From assembly GCA_029261875.1 (NCBI GenBank), contig JAJDAL010000021.1, positions 1 through 64,000 of the forward strand: 64,000 nt of DNA. The letters are read 5' to 3'. The translations under genes were made by a program, and so were the position numbers. Shown here one piece after another: positions 41,264 through 49,512 of this stretch (position 1 is its first letter; every line of letters begins with the position of its first letter). A model generated the notes under the pieces. The model made no database searches, was not told the DNA's origin, and saw only the letters and a program-made list of their open reading frames with translations. Source of the stretch: Deltaproteobacteria bacterium. Lineage in GTDB: Bacteria; Myxococcota_A; UBA9160; JAJDAL01.

Positions 41264-42648
41264 GCGGAACCATCGTTCAGCTCGCCTACCTCCTGGCCGC
41301 GGTGCTCTTCATCATGGGCATGTCGCGGCTTTCCTCGGCCAAGACCGCGCGCTCGGGAAACAGCATGGCGGCCGTCGGCATGCTGATCGCCATCGTCGCC
41401 ACGCTGTTGAAAGCCGACGTCGTCGATTACGTCACGGTTGCCGCGGGTGTGGTGATCGGTTCGGCGCTCGGTGCCGTCCTTGCGACGCGCATCGAGATGA
41501 CCGCGATGCCCCAGATGGTGGCGTTGTTGAATGGCTTTGGGGGTCTCGCCTCGGCGTTGGTCGCGTCCGCGGAACTCTATAATTACTTCCGTGCGGGAGA
41601 GACGCCCACCGGCATCGTACCCATCGCGATCGTGTTGGGCGCGTTGATCGGCGCCATCACGTTCACCGGCAGCCTGGTGGCGTTCGCGAAGCTCCAGGAA
41701 CTGATGAGCGGATCGCCCATTACCTATCCCGGGCAGCAGGTCGTCAATGCGCTCACGGGTGTAGGCGCCCTCGCCCTGTGCGGAATGATCGTCGCGGACC
41801 CGGGGAACATGCAGGCCTACATCGGCTTGCTCGCCATTGCATCGATACTCGGTGTCACCCTCGTCATTCCGATCGGCGGTGCCGACATGCCGGTCGTGAT
41901 TTCGCTGTTGAACTCCTATTCGGGTCTGGCGGCGTGCGCGACGGGTTTCGCGATCGGGAATTCGGGCTTGGTGATCAGTGGCTCCCTGGTCGGTGCATCG
42001 GGGATCATTCTCACGAAGATCATGTGCGATGCCATGAATCGCTCGCTCGCCAACGTGCTGTTCAGTGCCTTCGGTCAAGCGGTGGCTTCCACCGCTGGCA
42101 GCGGCGAAAAGAAGACCGTGCCGCGCTACACGCCCGACGATGCCGCCATCGTGTTCAATTCCGCGAGCAATGTCATCATCGTGCCCGGGTACGGCATGGC
42201 GGTCGCCCAGGCCCAGCACGCCATCACCGAACTCGCGGAATTGCTCGAGTCCAAAGGGATCAAGGTTCAGTTCGCCATTCACCCCGTGGCGGGGCGTATG
42301 CCGGGCCACATGAACGTGCTTCTGGCGGAAGCCAACGTCCCCTACGAGAAACTCGTCGAAATGGACGACATCAACCCGCAATTCGCCGAAGCGGACGTGG
42401 CGCTCGTGCTGGGGGCCAACGATGTGGTGAACCCCGACGCCCGCAACGCGCCGGACAGCCCCATCTACGGCATGCCGATTCTCGATGTCGACTACGCGGG
42501 GCACGTCATGGTGATCAAGCGCAGCCTGAGCCCGGGCTTTGCGGGCATCGATAACCCGCTCTTCTACAACGACAACACCATGATGATTTTCGGCGACGCC
42601 AAGGGGATCTCGCTGGCGCTGGCAGAAGCCGTCAAGGCGCTCGACTAG
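41260..42648 (+). CDS. pntB: NAD(P) transhydrogenase subunit beta
   Basis: A 462-residue subunit. The first 260 residues hold about nine membrane helices with NGFGGLASALVA and NSYSGLAACATGFAIGN, parts of the proton path. Residues 285-462 form the NADP(H)-binding domain III: VIIVPGYGMAVAQAQH near 305, GRMPGHMNVLLAEANVPY near 345 and GANDVVNPDARNA near 387 are signatures. Complete and of normal length. It follows pntAB with ATGA overlap, so all three genes are translated together. Confidence 0.96.
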   Translation: MSGTIVQLAYLLAAVLFIMGMSRLSSAKTARSGNSMAAVGMLIAIVATLLKADVVDYVTVAAGVVIGSALGAVLATRIEMTAMPQMVALLNGFGGLASALVASAELYNYFRAGETPTGIVPIAIVLGALIGAITFTGSLVAFAKLQELMSGSPITYPGQQVVNALTGVGALALCGMIVADPGNMQAYIGLLAIASILGVTLVIPIGGADMPVVISLLNSYSGLAACATGFAIGNSGLVISGSLVGASGIILTKIMCDAMNRSLANVLFSAFGQAVASTAGSGEKKTVPRYTPDDAAIVFNSASNVIIVPGYGMAVAQAQHAITELAELLESKGIKVQFAIHPVAGRMPGHMNVLLAEANVPYEKLVEMDDINPQFAEADVALVLGANDVVNPDARNAPDSPIYGMPILDVDYAGHVMVIKRSLSPGFAGIDNPLFYNDNTMMIFGDAKGISLALAEAVKALD

Positions 42649-42699
42649 GACCTTTTCGGGGTTGGTGGATTCGGGCGCCGTTGCGTTCGCGGGCGACCG

Positions 42700-43500
42700 C
42701 TAGCCCTCGTCCTTCGCACGCGCTTTCTCGCGCTCACAGAAGAGTTCGACCAGCGGCGCGGGCCCGGCGGCCATGAAGGCGTTGATCAACGGGTCGGCCT
42801 GATTGTAGATGCGCGGTGCCCCTTCGAAATCCACGTAGGTTCCGCCGGCTTCGCGTACCAGCACGTCGCCCGCACACACATCCCATTCGTTCTTCGGTGC
42901 CTTCGAGACGTTCAGGTCCCCCTCGCCCGAAGCGATGCAGGCGAGCTTCCACGCGATGGAGCCCACCGGCCGAATTTCTCGAAACCAGCCCTCGTAGGGC
43001 TCGAATTTGTTGCGCGAGATCTCCGTGCGGCTTGCGATCACCACCGCATCTTCCAGCTTCTGACACGGGTTGACGTGCACCCGCTGGCCGTCGCGAAACG
43101 TCCCCGCACCTTTGGACGCCCAGACTTCGGAGCCGGCAGCCGGATTCAGGATCACGCCCACCACGGGCTCGCCGCGGTCCACGAGCGCGATGGAGACACC
43201 GAACTCCGGGATCTTCTGGGTAAATTCCTTGGTGCCGTCCATGGGATCGACGATCCAGGCCCGCTGCTTGTCGATGCGTGACGGCTCGCTGACCGTCTCC
43301 TCGGAAAGCATTCCGTCCTCGGGAAACGCTTCCCGCAGCAGGGCTGCAATCGCCCGGTCGGATTCGAGATCCGCCAGGGTGACGGGGTTGTCCTCGGATT
43401 TCTCCCAGGTTTTGGTCCCGCCTTCGTAGTGGCGTTTCAGAATTTCACCCGCCACACGTGCGGCTTCCCGGGCAACTTCGAGTTCTCGTTCGTACGACAT
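42700..43500 (-). CDS. Inositol-monophosphatase-family phosphatase (CysQ-like)
   Basis: A 266-residue metal-dependent phosphatase. Motifs in order: SDNPVTLADLESDRAI-like start near 38, SEETV near 66, the metal site WIVDPMDGTKEF near 83-94, and EWDVCAGDVLVREAGG near 203. The DPMDGTKEF form is common in 3'-phosphoadenosine-5'-phosphate phosphatases (CysQ), which protect sulfur assimilation, though inositol or other sugar phosphates remain possible. The ATG is only 23 bases from the divergent dienelactone hydrolase ATG and follows a TATACT box by eight bases, so its mRNA may be leaderless. Confidence 0.85.
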   Translation of the reverse strand: MSYERELEVAREAARVAGEILKRHYEGGTKTWEKSEDNPVTLADLESDRAIAALLREAFPEDGMLSEETVSEPSRIDKQRAWIVDPMDGTKEFTQKIPEFGVSIALVDRGEPVVGVILNPAAGSEVWASKGAGTFRDGQRVHVNPCQKLEDAVVIASRTEISRNKFEPYEGWFREIRPVGSIAWKLACIASGEGDLNVSKAPKNEWDVCAGDVLVREAGGTYVDFEGAPRIYNQADPLINAFMAAGPAPLVELFCEREKARAKDEG

Positions 43501-43508
43501 GGCGCGCG

Positions 43509-43516
43509 AGTATACT
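43509..43516. promoter_or_regulatory. Palindromic AGTATACT: shared -10 for two divergent genes
   Basis: The 23-base gap between the cysQ-like and hydrolase genes contains this perfect palindrome. It gives TATACT on both strands, seven bases before the plus-strand ATG at 43524 and eight before the minus-strand ATG at 43500. Neither gene has a Shine-Dalgarno site. Each -35 would lie inside the opposite coding sequence; matches there are poor. Confidence 0.6.
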
Positions 43517-43523
43517 CCCTTCC

Positions 43524-44234
43524 ATGCAGATCGAGAGCGCCGAAACCGATTTGGGCTATTTCTCCCGCCCCCGCGAAGGCACGCATCCGGGTGTCGTCCT
43601 GATCCCCGATGTGCGCGGCATCTACGCGCATTTTCTCGAGCTCGCCCAACGCTTGACCCGGGAAGGTTTCGCAGTGTTGCTGGTCAACGTATATCGCCGC
43701 ATCGGCACGCCGGAAATCACCGACGTCGAATCCGCCATGCGCTGGATCCGCCAACTTTCCGACCCGGTGGTCCTGGCCGAGATCCAAGCGGCCCGAGACT
43801 ACCTCGCTACCCACGATGCCGTGGCGGGAAAACCGGTCGGCGTGATGGGGTTCTGTATGGGCGGCCAATACGCAATCCTGGCCGCCTGTGAATTGTTGGG
43901 TTTTTCCGCCTGCGTGCCGTTCTACGGCATGCTTCGCTACGCCGATGATCTCGACCCTCGGAAGAAACCGCGGTCTCCCCTCGACGCCATCGGGGATCTG
44001 TCGTGTCCGCTACTCGGGCTATACGGCGAAGAAGACGGACTGATCCCTTTAGCGGACGTTCGGGAATTCGAAGCGCGCTTGGCTACGTCGGCCCAGCCCG
44101 GAGAAATCCGCCTCTACGCCGATGCCGGGCACGCCTTTCTCAATGACTCGCGGCCCGAAACGTTTCGCGCATCCGCCGCGGCGGATGCGTGGCCGCGCGC
44201 GGTCGCGTTCCTTCACGACCAGCTCGACCGATAA
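43524..44234 (+). CDS. Dienelactone hydrolase family protein
   Basis: A 236-residue alpha/beta hydrolase of the dienelactone-hydrolase family. The Cys nucleophile is in GVMGFCMGGQ near 113, the Asp in GEEDGLIP near 172 and the His in DAGHAFLND near 202, so the triad is complete. LIPDVRGIYAHF near 25 is the typical early block. Family members open lactones in aromatic degradation, but many act on other esters; no aromatic pathway is nearby. The ATG at 43524 fits the leaderless promoter at 43509; the frame upstream lies in the neighbouring gene's antisense. Confidence 0.88.
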   Translation: MQIESAETDLGYFSRPREGTHPGVVLIPDVRGIYAHFLELAQRLTREGFAVLLVNVYRRIGTPEITDVESAMRWIRQLSDPVVLAEIQAARDYLATHDAVAGKPVGVMGFCMGGQYAILAACELLGFSACVPFYGMLRYADDLDPRKKPRSPLDAIGDLSCPLLGLYGEEDGLIPLADVREFEARLATSAQPGEIRLYADAGHAFLNDSRPETFRASAAADAWPRAVAFLHDQLDR

Positions 44235-44240
44235 CGGCCC

Positions 44241-44963
44241 CTAGGCCTCGGGGGGAACGACCGAGCGCGCGACCACCAGGGCGAGGGAGCCTTCGCGGCG
44301 GTTCATTCGGGTGACGGTGGCTTCGATGGGCACCGTCATGCCGCTCGTGTGTCGCACCTGGGATTGGAAGCGGCGCGATTCGTCGCTTTCGCCCAGGGCT
44401 TCGAGTTCGACCCACCAATTTTCCTGGCACTCGGGCGGGATGAAGCTGCGCGCGTTGCGGCCCAGCAGGGCATCGCGCGCGACGCCACACAAGGCGCCGG
44501 CGGCGGGGTTGGCATCGGCGATCGTACCCGTGTCCGGATCGATGGCGAAGAACGCGTCCGAGATGCGATCGATGGCCGCGGAAACCGCGCGGCGCCGGGT
44601 GCGCGCCACACCGCGCTTGCGGCGAGCGGGTGTGCTGACGCAAAGCGAAGATTGGAATTGTGCCACCAGGGGCTCGATGGATTCGCGCAGGGCGGAGCCA
44701 TCGGGACCGGCGAGTTCGTAGACGGATTCCGACCAGGTGTGGAGTAGCTTCGAAACGCGCGCCTCGTCGACCCGCACGCCGTCGAGGGACGGCGGAGGTA
44801 CGCTGCCCCGCGCCAAGGCCGCGCCGGTGAAAGCGCGAAAGCGCCGCAAGGCCTCGAACTCGGCCGGGGAGAGGCGATCCCCGCCGAGCTTCTCCATCAA
44901 ACGGTCTTCGATCTTTGCGCGTCGGGCGAAGAGCCAGCCTGCGAGTTGCGGCCTGCGCTCCAT
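44241..44963 (-). CDS. PAS-domain protein
   Basis: A 240-residue soluble protein. Residues 125-235 form a PAS domain: AIDRISDAFFAIDPDTGTIADANPAAG-like opening, LLGRNARSFIPPE and a C-terminal TGMTVPIEATVTR strand. The N-terminal 110 residues are helical with Arg-rich stretches and match no family I know. No histidine kinase, GGDEF or DNA-binding domain is attached, so it may act as a sensor partner. ATG start; it lies alone between the hydrolase and the SPFH protein, six bases from the convergent hydrolase stop. Confidence 0.75.
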   Translation of the reverse strand: MERRPQLAGWLFARRAKIEDRLMEKLGGDRLSPAEFEALRRFRAFTGAALARGSVPPPSLDGVRVDEARVSKLLHTWSESVYELAGPDGSALRESIEPLVAQFQSSLCVSTPARRKRGVARTRRRAVSAAIDRISDAFFAIDPDTGTIADANPAAGALCGVARDALLGRNARSFIPPECQENWWVELEALGESDESRRFQSQVRHTSGMTVPIEATVTRMNRREGSLALVVARSVVPPEA

Positions 44964-45016
44964 GCGACGTCCTCCGTCGAAGTCAGCTCGGGTTCGAATG
45001 CCGAATCCAACGAACC

Positions 45017-45793
45017 CTATTTTCTACCCACGTTCTTGAAGATGGGCAGGTTCGCTTCGGTCGCGACGTAGATCACATTGGGATTCTGGTTCAACGTCTG
45101 AATCCACAGATACTGGAGATAGGAGTCGGACAGCGTTTCGCGGATGATGCGCTGGGCTTGGGCCGCACCCTCCGCGCGCGCTACTTCGATCTCCGCGTCT
45201 TTGCGCGCCTGCTCGAGTTCGAATTGTTTCTGTTGCACGCGTTGTTCCGCGGTCAGCTTGGCTTCGATGCTCTCCTTGAAGCGCGCCGGCAAGACGACAT
45301 CGCGCAACAACACGTCGACCACCGTGATGCCCTCGGGTTCGAGGGTTTCTTTCAGAAACGTTTCGACGCGCTCGGCAATCTGGCGCCTGCCTTCTTCGGC
45401 GTAGATGTTCTTCACCTGGTAGCCACTGACCACGTCGCGAATCGCATTGCGGAAGTAGGGTTGAATCAGCAGGTTGAAATAATTGCGCCCGATGGTCTTG
45501 CGGATTCGCGGGGCCATTTCGGGAACGACGCGAAACAGAAGCGACGTGTCGAGACCGATGATGAGACCTTCCGAAGACGGAACCTGCGCCGTCTCCTTGA
45601 TCTCCTGTAGCTTCACATCCCAGGTTTCGACCTGGCGCGCGATGGGGATTTGAATCGCAACGCCCTGGGGAACCGTGATGTCGTCGATGGTTCCGAAGCT
45701 CTTCGAGACACCCACCTCACCGTCTTCGATGATTACGCACCCGGTGCCCCAGCATGCCATCAGAATCAGCGCGATCGCGCTTGATCGTCTCAC
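45017..45793 (-). CDS. SPFH/prohibitin-like protein with N-terminal anchor
   Basis: A 258-residue protein with one N-terminal hydrophobic stretch (AIALILMACWGTGC), which could be an uncleaved anchor or a poor lipoprotein signal. The SPFH domain covers about 30-200: GVSKSFGTIDDITVPQG, LIIGLDTSLLFRVVPE and TVVDVLLRDVVLPARFKESI. A coiled coil with many Gln, Glu and Arg follows (residues 195-235). Such proteins form large membrane rings that scaffold proteases or lipids. The GTG start has a strong GAGGAGG site. Nothing nearby suggests its partner; an FtsH-type protease is not in the window. Confidence 0.85.
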   Translation of the reverse strand: MRRSSAIALILMACWGTGCVIIEDGEVGVSKSFGTIDDITVPQGVAIQIPIARQVETWDVKLQEIKETAQVPSSEGLIIGLDTSLLFRVVPEMAPRIRKTIGRNYFNLLIQPYFRNAIRDVVSGYQVKNIYAEEGRRQIAERVETFLKETLEPEGITVVDVLLRDVVLPARFKESIEAKLTAEQRVQQKQFELEQARKDAEIEVARAEGAAQAQRIIRETLSDSYLQYLWIQTLNQNPNVIYVATEANLPIFKNVGRK

Positions 45794-45930
45794 TTCCGCT
45801 CCTCCTCGTTGTGCGTTGTTAGGGGGATACTGGCAAAGCGCGGCGGGTTCCGCTTCCTGGCGCGCTGGGGTGGTCGTGTGGTTGACGGGCCCCAGGGGCG
45901 CCGATAGCGTCGCCCGGGGAGGGCACCCGC

Positions 45931-46821
45931 ATGCACGCATTCCAAACGGCGTCGGTTCACGCCAACGGTCTCGATTTCGCCACCCTGCAAGCCGGCCCCG
46001 AGGATGCCCCGCTCGCGTTGTGCCTCCACGGCTTTCCCGATCATGCGCGGACCTGGCGTTTGCTCCTGCCCGCGCTTGCGGAAGCCGGATATCGCGCCGT
46101 TGCACCGTACATGCGCGGCTACGCGCCCACGGCGATTCCCGCGGATGGGCGCTATCAAACCGCGGTTCTATCTCAGGATGTGGGGGCCCTGATTTCCGCC
46201 CTCGGCGCCGAGAGCGCCGTGGTGATCGGACACGACTGGGGGGCGATCGCGGCGCACGGTGCGGCCATTCTGGCGCCGCAGCAAGTCCGCAAACTCGTCA
46301 CGATGTCCGTTCCTCACCGCAATGCCGGTCTGGCGCTCGCGACCCAATACGCCCAGCAGAAACGCTCCTGGTACATGTTCTTCTTTCAGAGTTTTCTGGC
46401 CGATGCCGCCGTCGCGGCCAACGATTTCGCCTTCATCGATGAACTCTGGCGCGATTGGTCCCCGAACTACCGCCTGGAAGCCGAGGAACGCGAAGCCCTG
46501 ATGCGAACTTTCCGCACCGAGGGCGTGCTGGGCGCGGCGCTTGGCTACTACCGGGCCATGTTCGATCCGTCCCGGCAGGACCCGTCGCTCGCGGTTGCGC
46601 AAGCGCAGGTGCTGGTCGCCGACATCCCCGTGGAGACGCTTTATCTTCACGGGGCGCAGGACGGTTGCATGGGGATCGATACGGTCGATGGTCTCGAAGC
46701 GGCGTTCCCGAAAGGATTGGAGAAAGTGATTCTCGAAAAGGCCGGGCACTTTCTGCACCTCGAGCAACCGGACCCCGTCCATCGCGCGATACTGGAGTTC
46801 TTGGGAGAAGCGCGGGACTAG
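45931..46821 (+). CDS. Alpha/beta hydrolase, epoxide-hydrolase-like
   Basis: A 296-residue hydrolase. HGFPDHARTWR near 34 is the oxyanion-hole block, GHDWGA near 100 has Asp as nucleophile as in epoxide hydrolases and haloalkane dehalogenases, and KAGHFLHLEQP near 270 has the His. LYLHGAQDGCMG near 235 supplies the acid. A cap with several Trp and Tyr lies between. Substrates may be lipid epoxides, given the fatty-acyl genes that follow. ATG start, with GGGGAGGGC seven bases before it. Confidence 0.87.
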   Translation: MHAFQTASVHANGLDFATLQAGPEDAPLALCLHGFPDHARTWRLLLPALAEAGYRAVAPYMRGYAPTAIPADGRYQTAVLSQDVGALISALGAESAVVIGHDWGAIAAHGAAILAPQQVRKLVTMSVPHRNAGLALATQYAQQKRSWYMFFFQSFLADAAVAANDFAFIDELWRDWSPNYRLEAEEREALMRTFRTEGVLGAALGYYRAMFDPSRQDPSLAVAQAQVLVADIPVETLYLHGAQDGCMGIDTVDGLEAAFPKGLEKVILEKAGHFLHLEQPDPVHRAILEFLGEARD

Positions 46822-46883
46822 CGCGCGTTCCAGATTTAACCGCGCTTGCCCGGGTGGCGTGCGCGAATGGAGGCACAGCCCCG

Positions 46884-48080
46884 TTGTCCGAAGACGCCTG
46901 GCGCGAATTCAAGTTACTCGCTCCGACTCCGGAGCACGAACTGCTGGCCGAAACTCTGGGAGAGTTCGTGCGCCGGGAAGTCGAACCCCAGGCGGCCCAG
47001 CACGATCGGGAAGAACGGTTCAATCACGCGCTGTTCCTGCGCGCGGGCGAGCTGGGCTTGCTGGGTGTGACGCTGCCCGAAGAATTCGGTGGCGCGGGTA
47101 TGGACGCCACGGCTGCCGTGCAGGTTTGCGAAGCGCTCTCGACCTCCGACCCGGGCTTCGGCTTGTCGGTGCTCGCCCACGCCTTGTTGTTCGCCCAGAA
47201 CCTGTCCATCAACGGAAACGAAGAACAGCGCAAACGAATCCTCCCGAAGGTGGCGAACGGGGAATGGGTCGGCGGCTTGTGTATGACCGAGCCCGAAGTG
47301 GGAACCGATGTGCTGTCCCTCGCCACGAAGGCACGACGCGACGGCGATGGCTACGTGATCGACGGTACGAAAACCTTCATCACCAACTCGGGCATCGACG
47401 ATCAAACGCCCGGCGACGTATTCATCGTGTATGCCAGCACGGCGCCGCAGAAGATCAGCTCCTTCCTGGTCGAGCGCGGCATGCCGGGCTTTGGGCTCGG
47501 CCAGAAGTGGAAGGACAAGTTGGGAATGCGGGCGTCGTTCACGGGCGAGCTGGTGTTCGATGGCGTGCGCGTACCCGTCGCCAACCGTTTGGGGGATGAG
47601 GGCGAGGGAACGTTGCACATGATGCGCAACCTCGAGATCGAACGCCTGGCGCTGTCCGCCATGTCGGTGGGGATCGCCCAGCGCTGCCTGGAGGTGATGA
47701 TCGCCTACGCGAACGAACGCAAGACCTTTGGTGCCCTGATCCGCGACCACGGACAAATTCAACGCTACATCGCGGAATCCTTCGCGGAGTACCGCGCCGC
47801 GCGCGTTTTCGTGTACGACACCGCCCGACGAATTCGTCTCGACCAGGCGGGACAACGCGTCGACGCCGACGCCACCAAATTGTTCGCCTCGCAGGCGGCG
47901 AAGCGGGCGGCGGACGCCGCGATTCAAGTGCTCGGGGGCTACGGCTACATGGGAGAATACGTGGTCGAGCGCCTCTGGCGCGACGCCAAGCTGATCGAGA
48001 TCGGTGGTGGAACCCTCGAAGCGCACCACAGGAACCTCGTCAAAGATCTTTCCCGGGATCCGGGATTGGTGCGCCGCTAG
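46884..48080 (+). CDS. Acyl-CoA dehydrogenase, isovaleryl-CoA-dehydrogenase-like base position
   Basis: A 398-residue FAD-dependent acyl-CoA dehydrogenase. LLGVTLPEEFGGAGMDAT, CMTEPEVGTDV, GTKTFITNSG and VLGGYGYMGEY are hallmarks in order. At the usual C-terminal catalytic position, YEGT, it has IGGGT, so Glu is missing there. Instead Glu is present in LEIERLALSAMSVG, the position used by isovaleryl-CoA dehydrogenase. This predicts a branched or unusual acyl chain. The TTG at 46884 has GGAGG upstream; a GTG at 46854 is possible. It leads a run with an APH-like kinase, DUF6285 and PhyH genes. Confidence 0.9.
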   Translation: MSEDAWREFKLLAPTPEHELLAETLGEFVRREVEPQAAQHDREERFNHALFLRAGELGLLGVTLPEEFGGAGMDATAAVQVCEALSTSDPGFGLSVLAHALLFAQNLSINGNEEQRKRILPKVANGEWVGGLCMTEPEVGTDVLSLATKARRDGDGYVIDGTKTFITNSGIDDQTPGDVFIVYASTAPQKISSFLVERGMPGFGLGQKWKDKLGMRASFTGELVFDGVRVPVANRLGDEGEGTLHMMRNLEIERLALSAMSVGIAQRCLEVMIAYANERKTFGALIRDHGQIQRYIAESFAEYRAARVFVYDTARRIRLDQAGQRVDADATKLFASQAAKRAADAAIQVLGGYGYMGEYVVERLWRDAKLIEIGGGTLEAHHRNLVKDLSRDPGLVRR

Positions 48081-48085
48081 GCTTC

Positions 48086-49120
48086 ATGGCGAAGCCCGCA
48101 CTTTCTCCCGAAGCGATCGCGGCGAAACTCGTGTCCTTCATTGCCGAGTGTGAGGGAATCCCGCCGGGCGACGTTCGGGTCGAGGGCCTGCAACCCATGG
48201 CGGGGGGTGCATCGCGCGAACTCTGGTCGTTGAACGCAACTCTTCCGCAGCGAAGCCTCGAATTGGTATTGCGCCGCGATCCACCGGGACGCTCGGATGA
48301 AAGCGATCGCGGTCTGGAATTCGAACTCCTGCGTGCGGCGCGAGCGGTACGGGTGCCGGTTCCCGAGGTGCATTGGTGTTGCCGGGATGCCCGTGTGCTG
48401 GGCTCGCCGTTCTTCCTCATGGAACGTGTGGCGGGTGAGACGATTCCGCGGCGGCTCCTGCGCGATCCGGAATACGCGAAGACGCGCGAGAATCTGGTGA
48501 GTCAGATGGGCGCCATCCTGGCGCGAATCCATACCCTCGATTGGCGAGACCCGGCTTTGTCGGGTCTCGCTGTTCCCCCGGAAGGCACCGAACCGGCGCG
48601 CACGGAGGTCATGCGCTTGGCGGAGGCGGCTCGCACCTTCGCCGCCGAGCCACACCCGGTGTTGGACCTGGCCGAGCGCTGGTTGCTCGAGCGGATTCCC
48701 GCGACGCGGCGCCGGACGCTGGTCCATGGGGACTATCGGGTCGGGAACGTGATTTTCGACACCGAGGGGGTGTGCGCGATTCTCGATTGGGAACTCGCCC
48801 ACGTCGGCGATCCGGTCGAAGACCTGGGTTGGTTTTGTGTGCGCGCCTGGCGTTTCGGAAACGATGATCGCGCCGCGGGTGGGGTAGGAGACCGCGAGCA
48901 GTGGTTGAACGCCTATGGCGAGGCCGGTGGTGACCCGGTCGACCGGGAAGCGTTGCGTTTCTGGGAAGCGCTCGGAAATTTCAAGGTCGCGTTGGTGTTC
49001 ATCCAACAGGCCCACACGTTTCTTTCGGGACGCGTGCCGTCCCTCGAGCTGGCATCCCTTGGGCGGCGCACCGCCGAGGCCGAAGCGGAGTTGCTGCACT
49101 TGATGGAGGAGGGTTCATGA
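48086..49120 (+). CDS. Aminoglycoside-phosphotransferase-like kinase (ACAD10/11 type)
   Basis: A 344-residue APH-fold kinase. LQPMAGGASRELWSL near 35 is the glycine-rich nucleotide loop, LVLRRDPPG the Lys/Arg-containing strand, LVHGDYRVGNVIFD near 212 the catalytic loop with Asp and Asn, and AILDWELAHVGDP near 230 the metal-binding Asp. This version matches the kinase part of mammalian ACAD10/ACAD11, which phosphorylate hydroxyacyl-CoA intermediates before dehydration. The adjacent acyl-CoA dehydrogenase supports that job here, as inference. ATG start five bases after the dehydrogenase stop; the stop overlaps the DUF6285 ATG. Confidence 0.9.
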   Translation: MAKPALSPEAIAAKLVSFIAECEGIPPGDVRVEGLQPMAGGASRELWSLNATLPQRSLELVLRRDPPGRSDESDRGLEFELLRAARAVRVPVPEVHWCCRDARVLGSPFFLMERVAGETIPRRLLRDPEYAKTRENLVSQMGAILARIHTLDWRDPALSGLAVPPEGTEPARTEVMRLAEAARTFAAEPHPVLDLAERWLLERIPATRRRTLVHGDYRVGNVIFDTEGVCAILDWELAHVGDPVEDLGWFCVRAWRFGNDDRAAGGVGDREQWLNAYGEAGGDPVDREALRFWEALGNFKVALVFIQQAHTFLSGRVPSLELASLGRRTAEAEAELLHLMEEGS

Positions 49121-49512
49121 ACGATCAACCCGATGCGCCGACGCTCCTGCGTGCGGTCGAGGGATTCCTCGAGCATCAAGTCGTCCCGAAGCTCAACGGA
49201 CCCGCCCGCTACCACGCACGCGTGGCCGCCAACGTCGTGGCCATCGTGGCCCGCGAGATCGAGACCGAGGAATCCCATTGGGCCGCGGAGTGGGAGCGCT
49301 TGGGTGGCCTTCTCGGCGAGCAAACGAGTCCGCCGGATTCCCGAGACGCATATCGTGACGCGTTGCGCGCGCGAAACGAAGAATTGGCCGCACGCATTCG
49401 CGAGGGGAAAGCGGATCGCGGTGAATGGCGCCGCGCGGTGGTGGCCCACTTGCGCGAAACCGTGGACGCCAAGCTCGCCGTGTCCCGCCCCCCGCGGCAG
49501 GGCCGGTCGTGA
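49117..49512 (+). CDS. DUF6285 protein
   Basis: A 131-residue mainly helical protein: LLRAVEGFLEHQVVPKLNG at the start, RYHARVAANVVAIVAREIE near 35, and RREEL-like RARNEELAARIREGKAD near 85. These fit DUF6285, a domain commonly encoded directly after ACAD-type APH kinases; its function is unknown. Both ends overlap neighbours (ATGA at the start, GTGA at the end), so its level is tied to the kinase. No catalytic residues are evident; it may be a helper subunit. Confidence 0.75.
   Translation: MNDQPDAPTLLRAVEGFLEHQVVPKLNGPARYHARVAANVVAIVAREIETEESHWAAEWERLGGLLGEQTSPPDSRDAYRDALRARNEELAARIREGKADRGEWRRAVVAHLRETVDAKLAVSRPPRQGRS

Noticed and set aside
45981..46158. Extension of the SPFH gene upstream to 46105
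   Set aside because: The added part is Arg- and Pro-rich, overlaps the epoxide-hydrolase gene in antisense and would bury the strong GAGGAGG site before the GTG at 45793.
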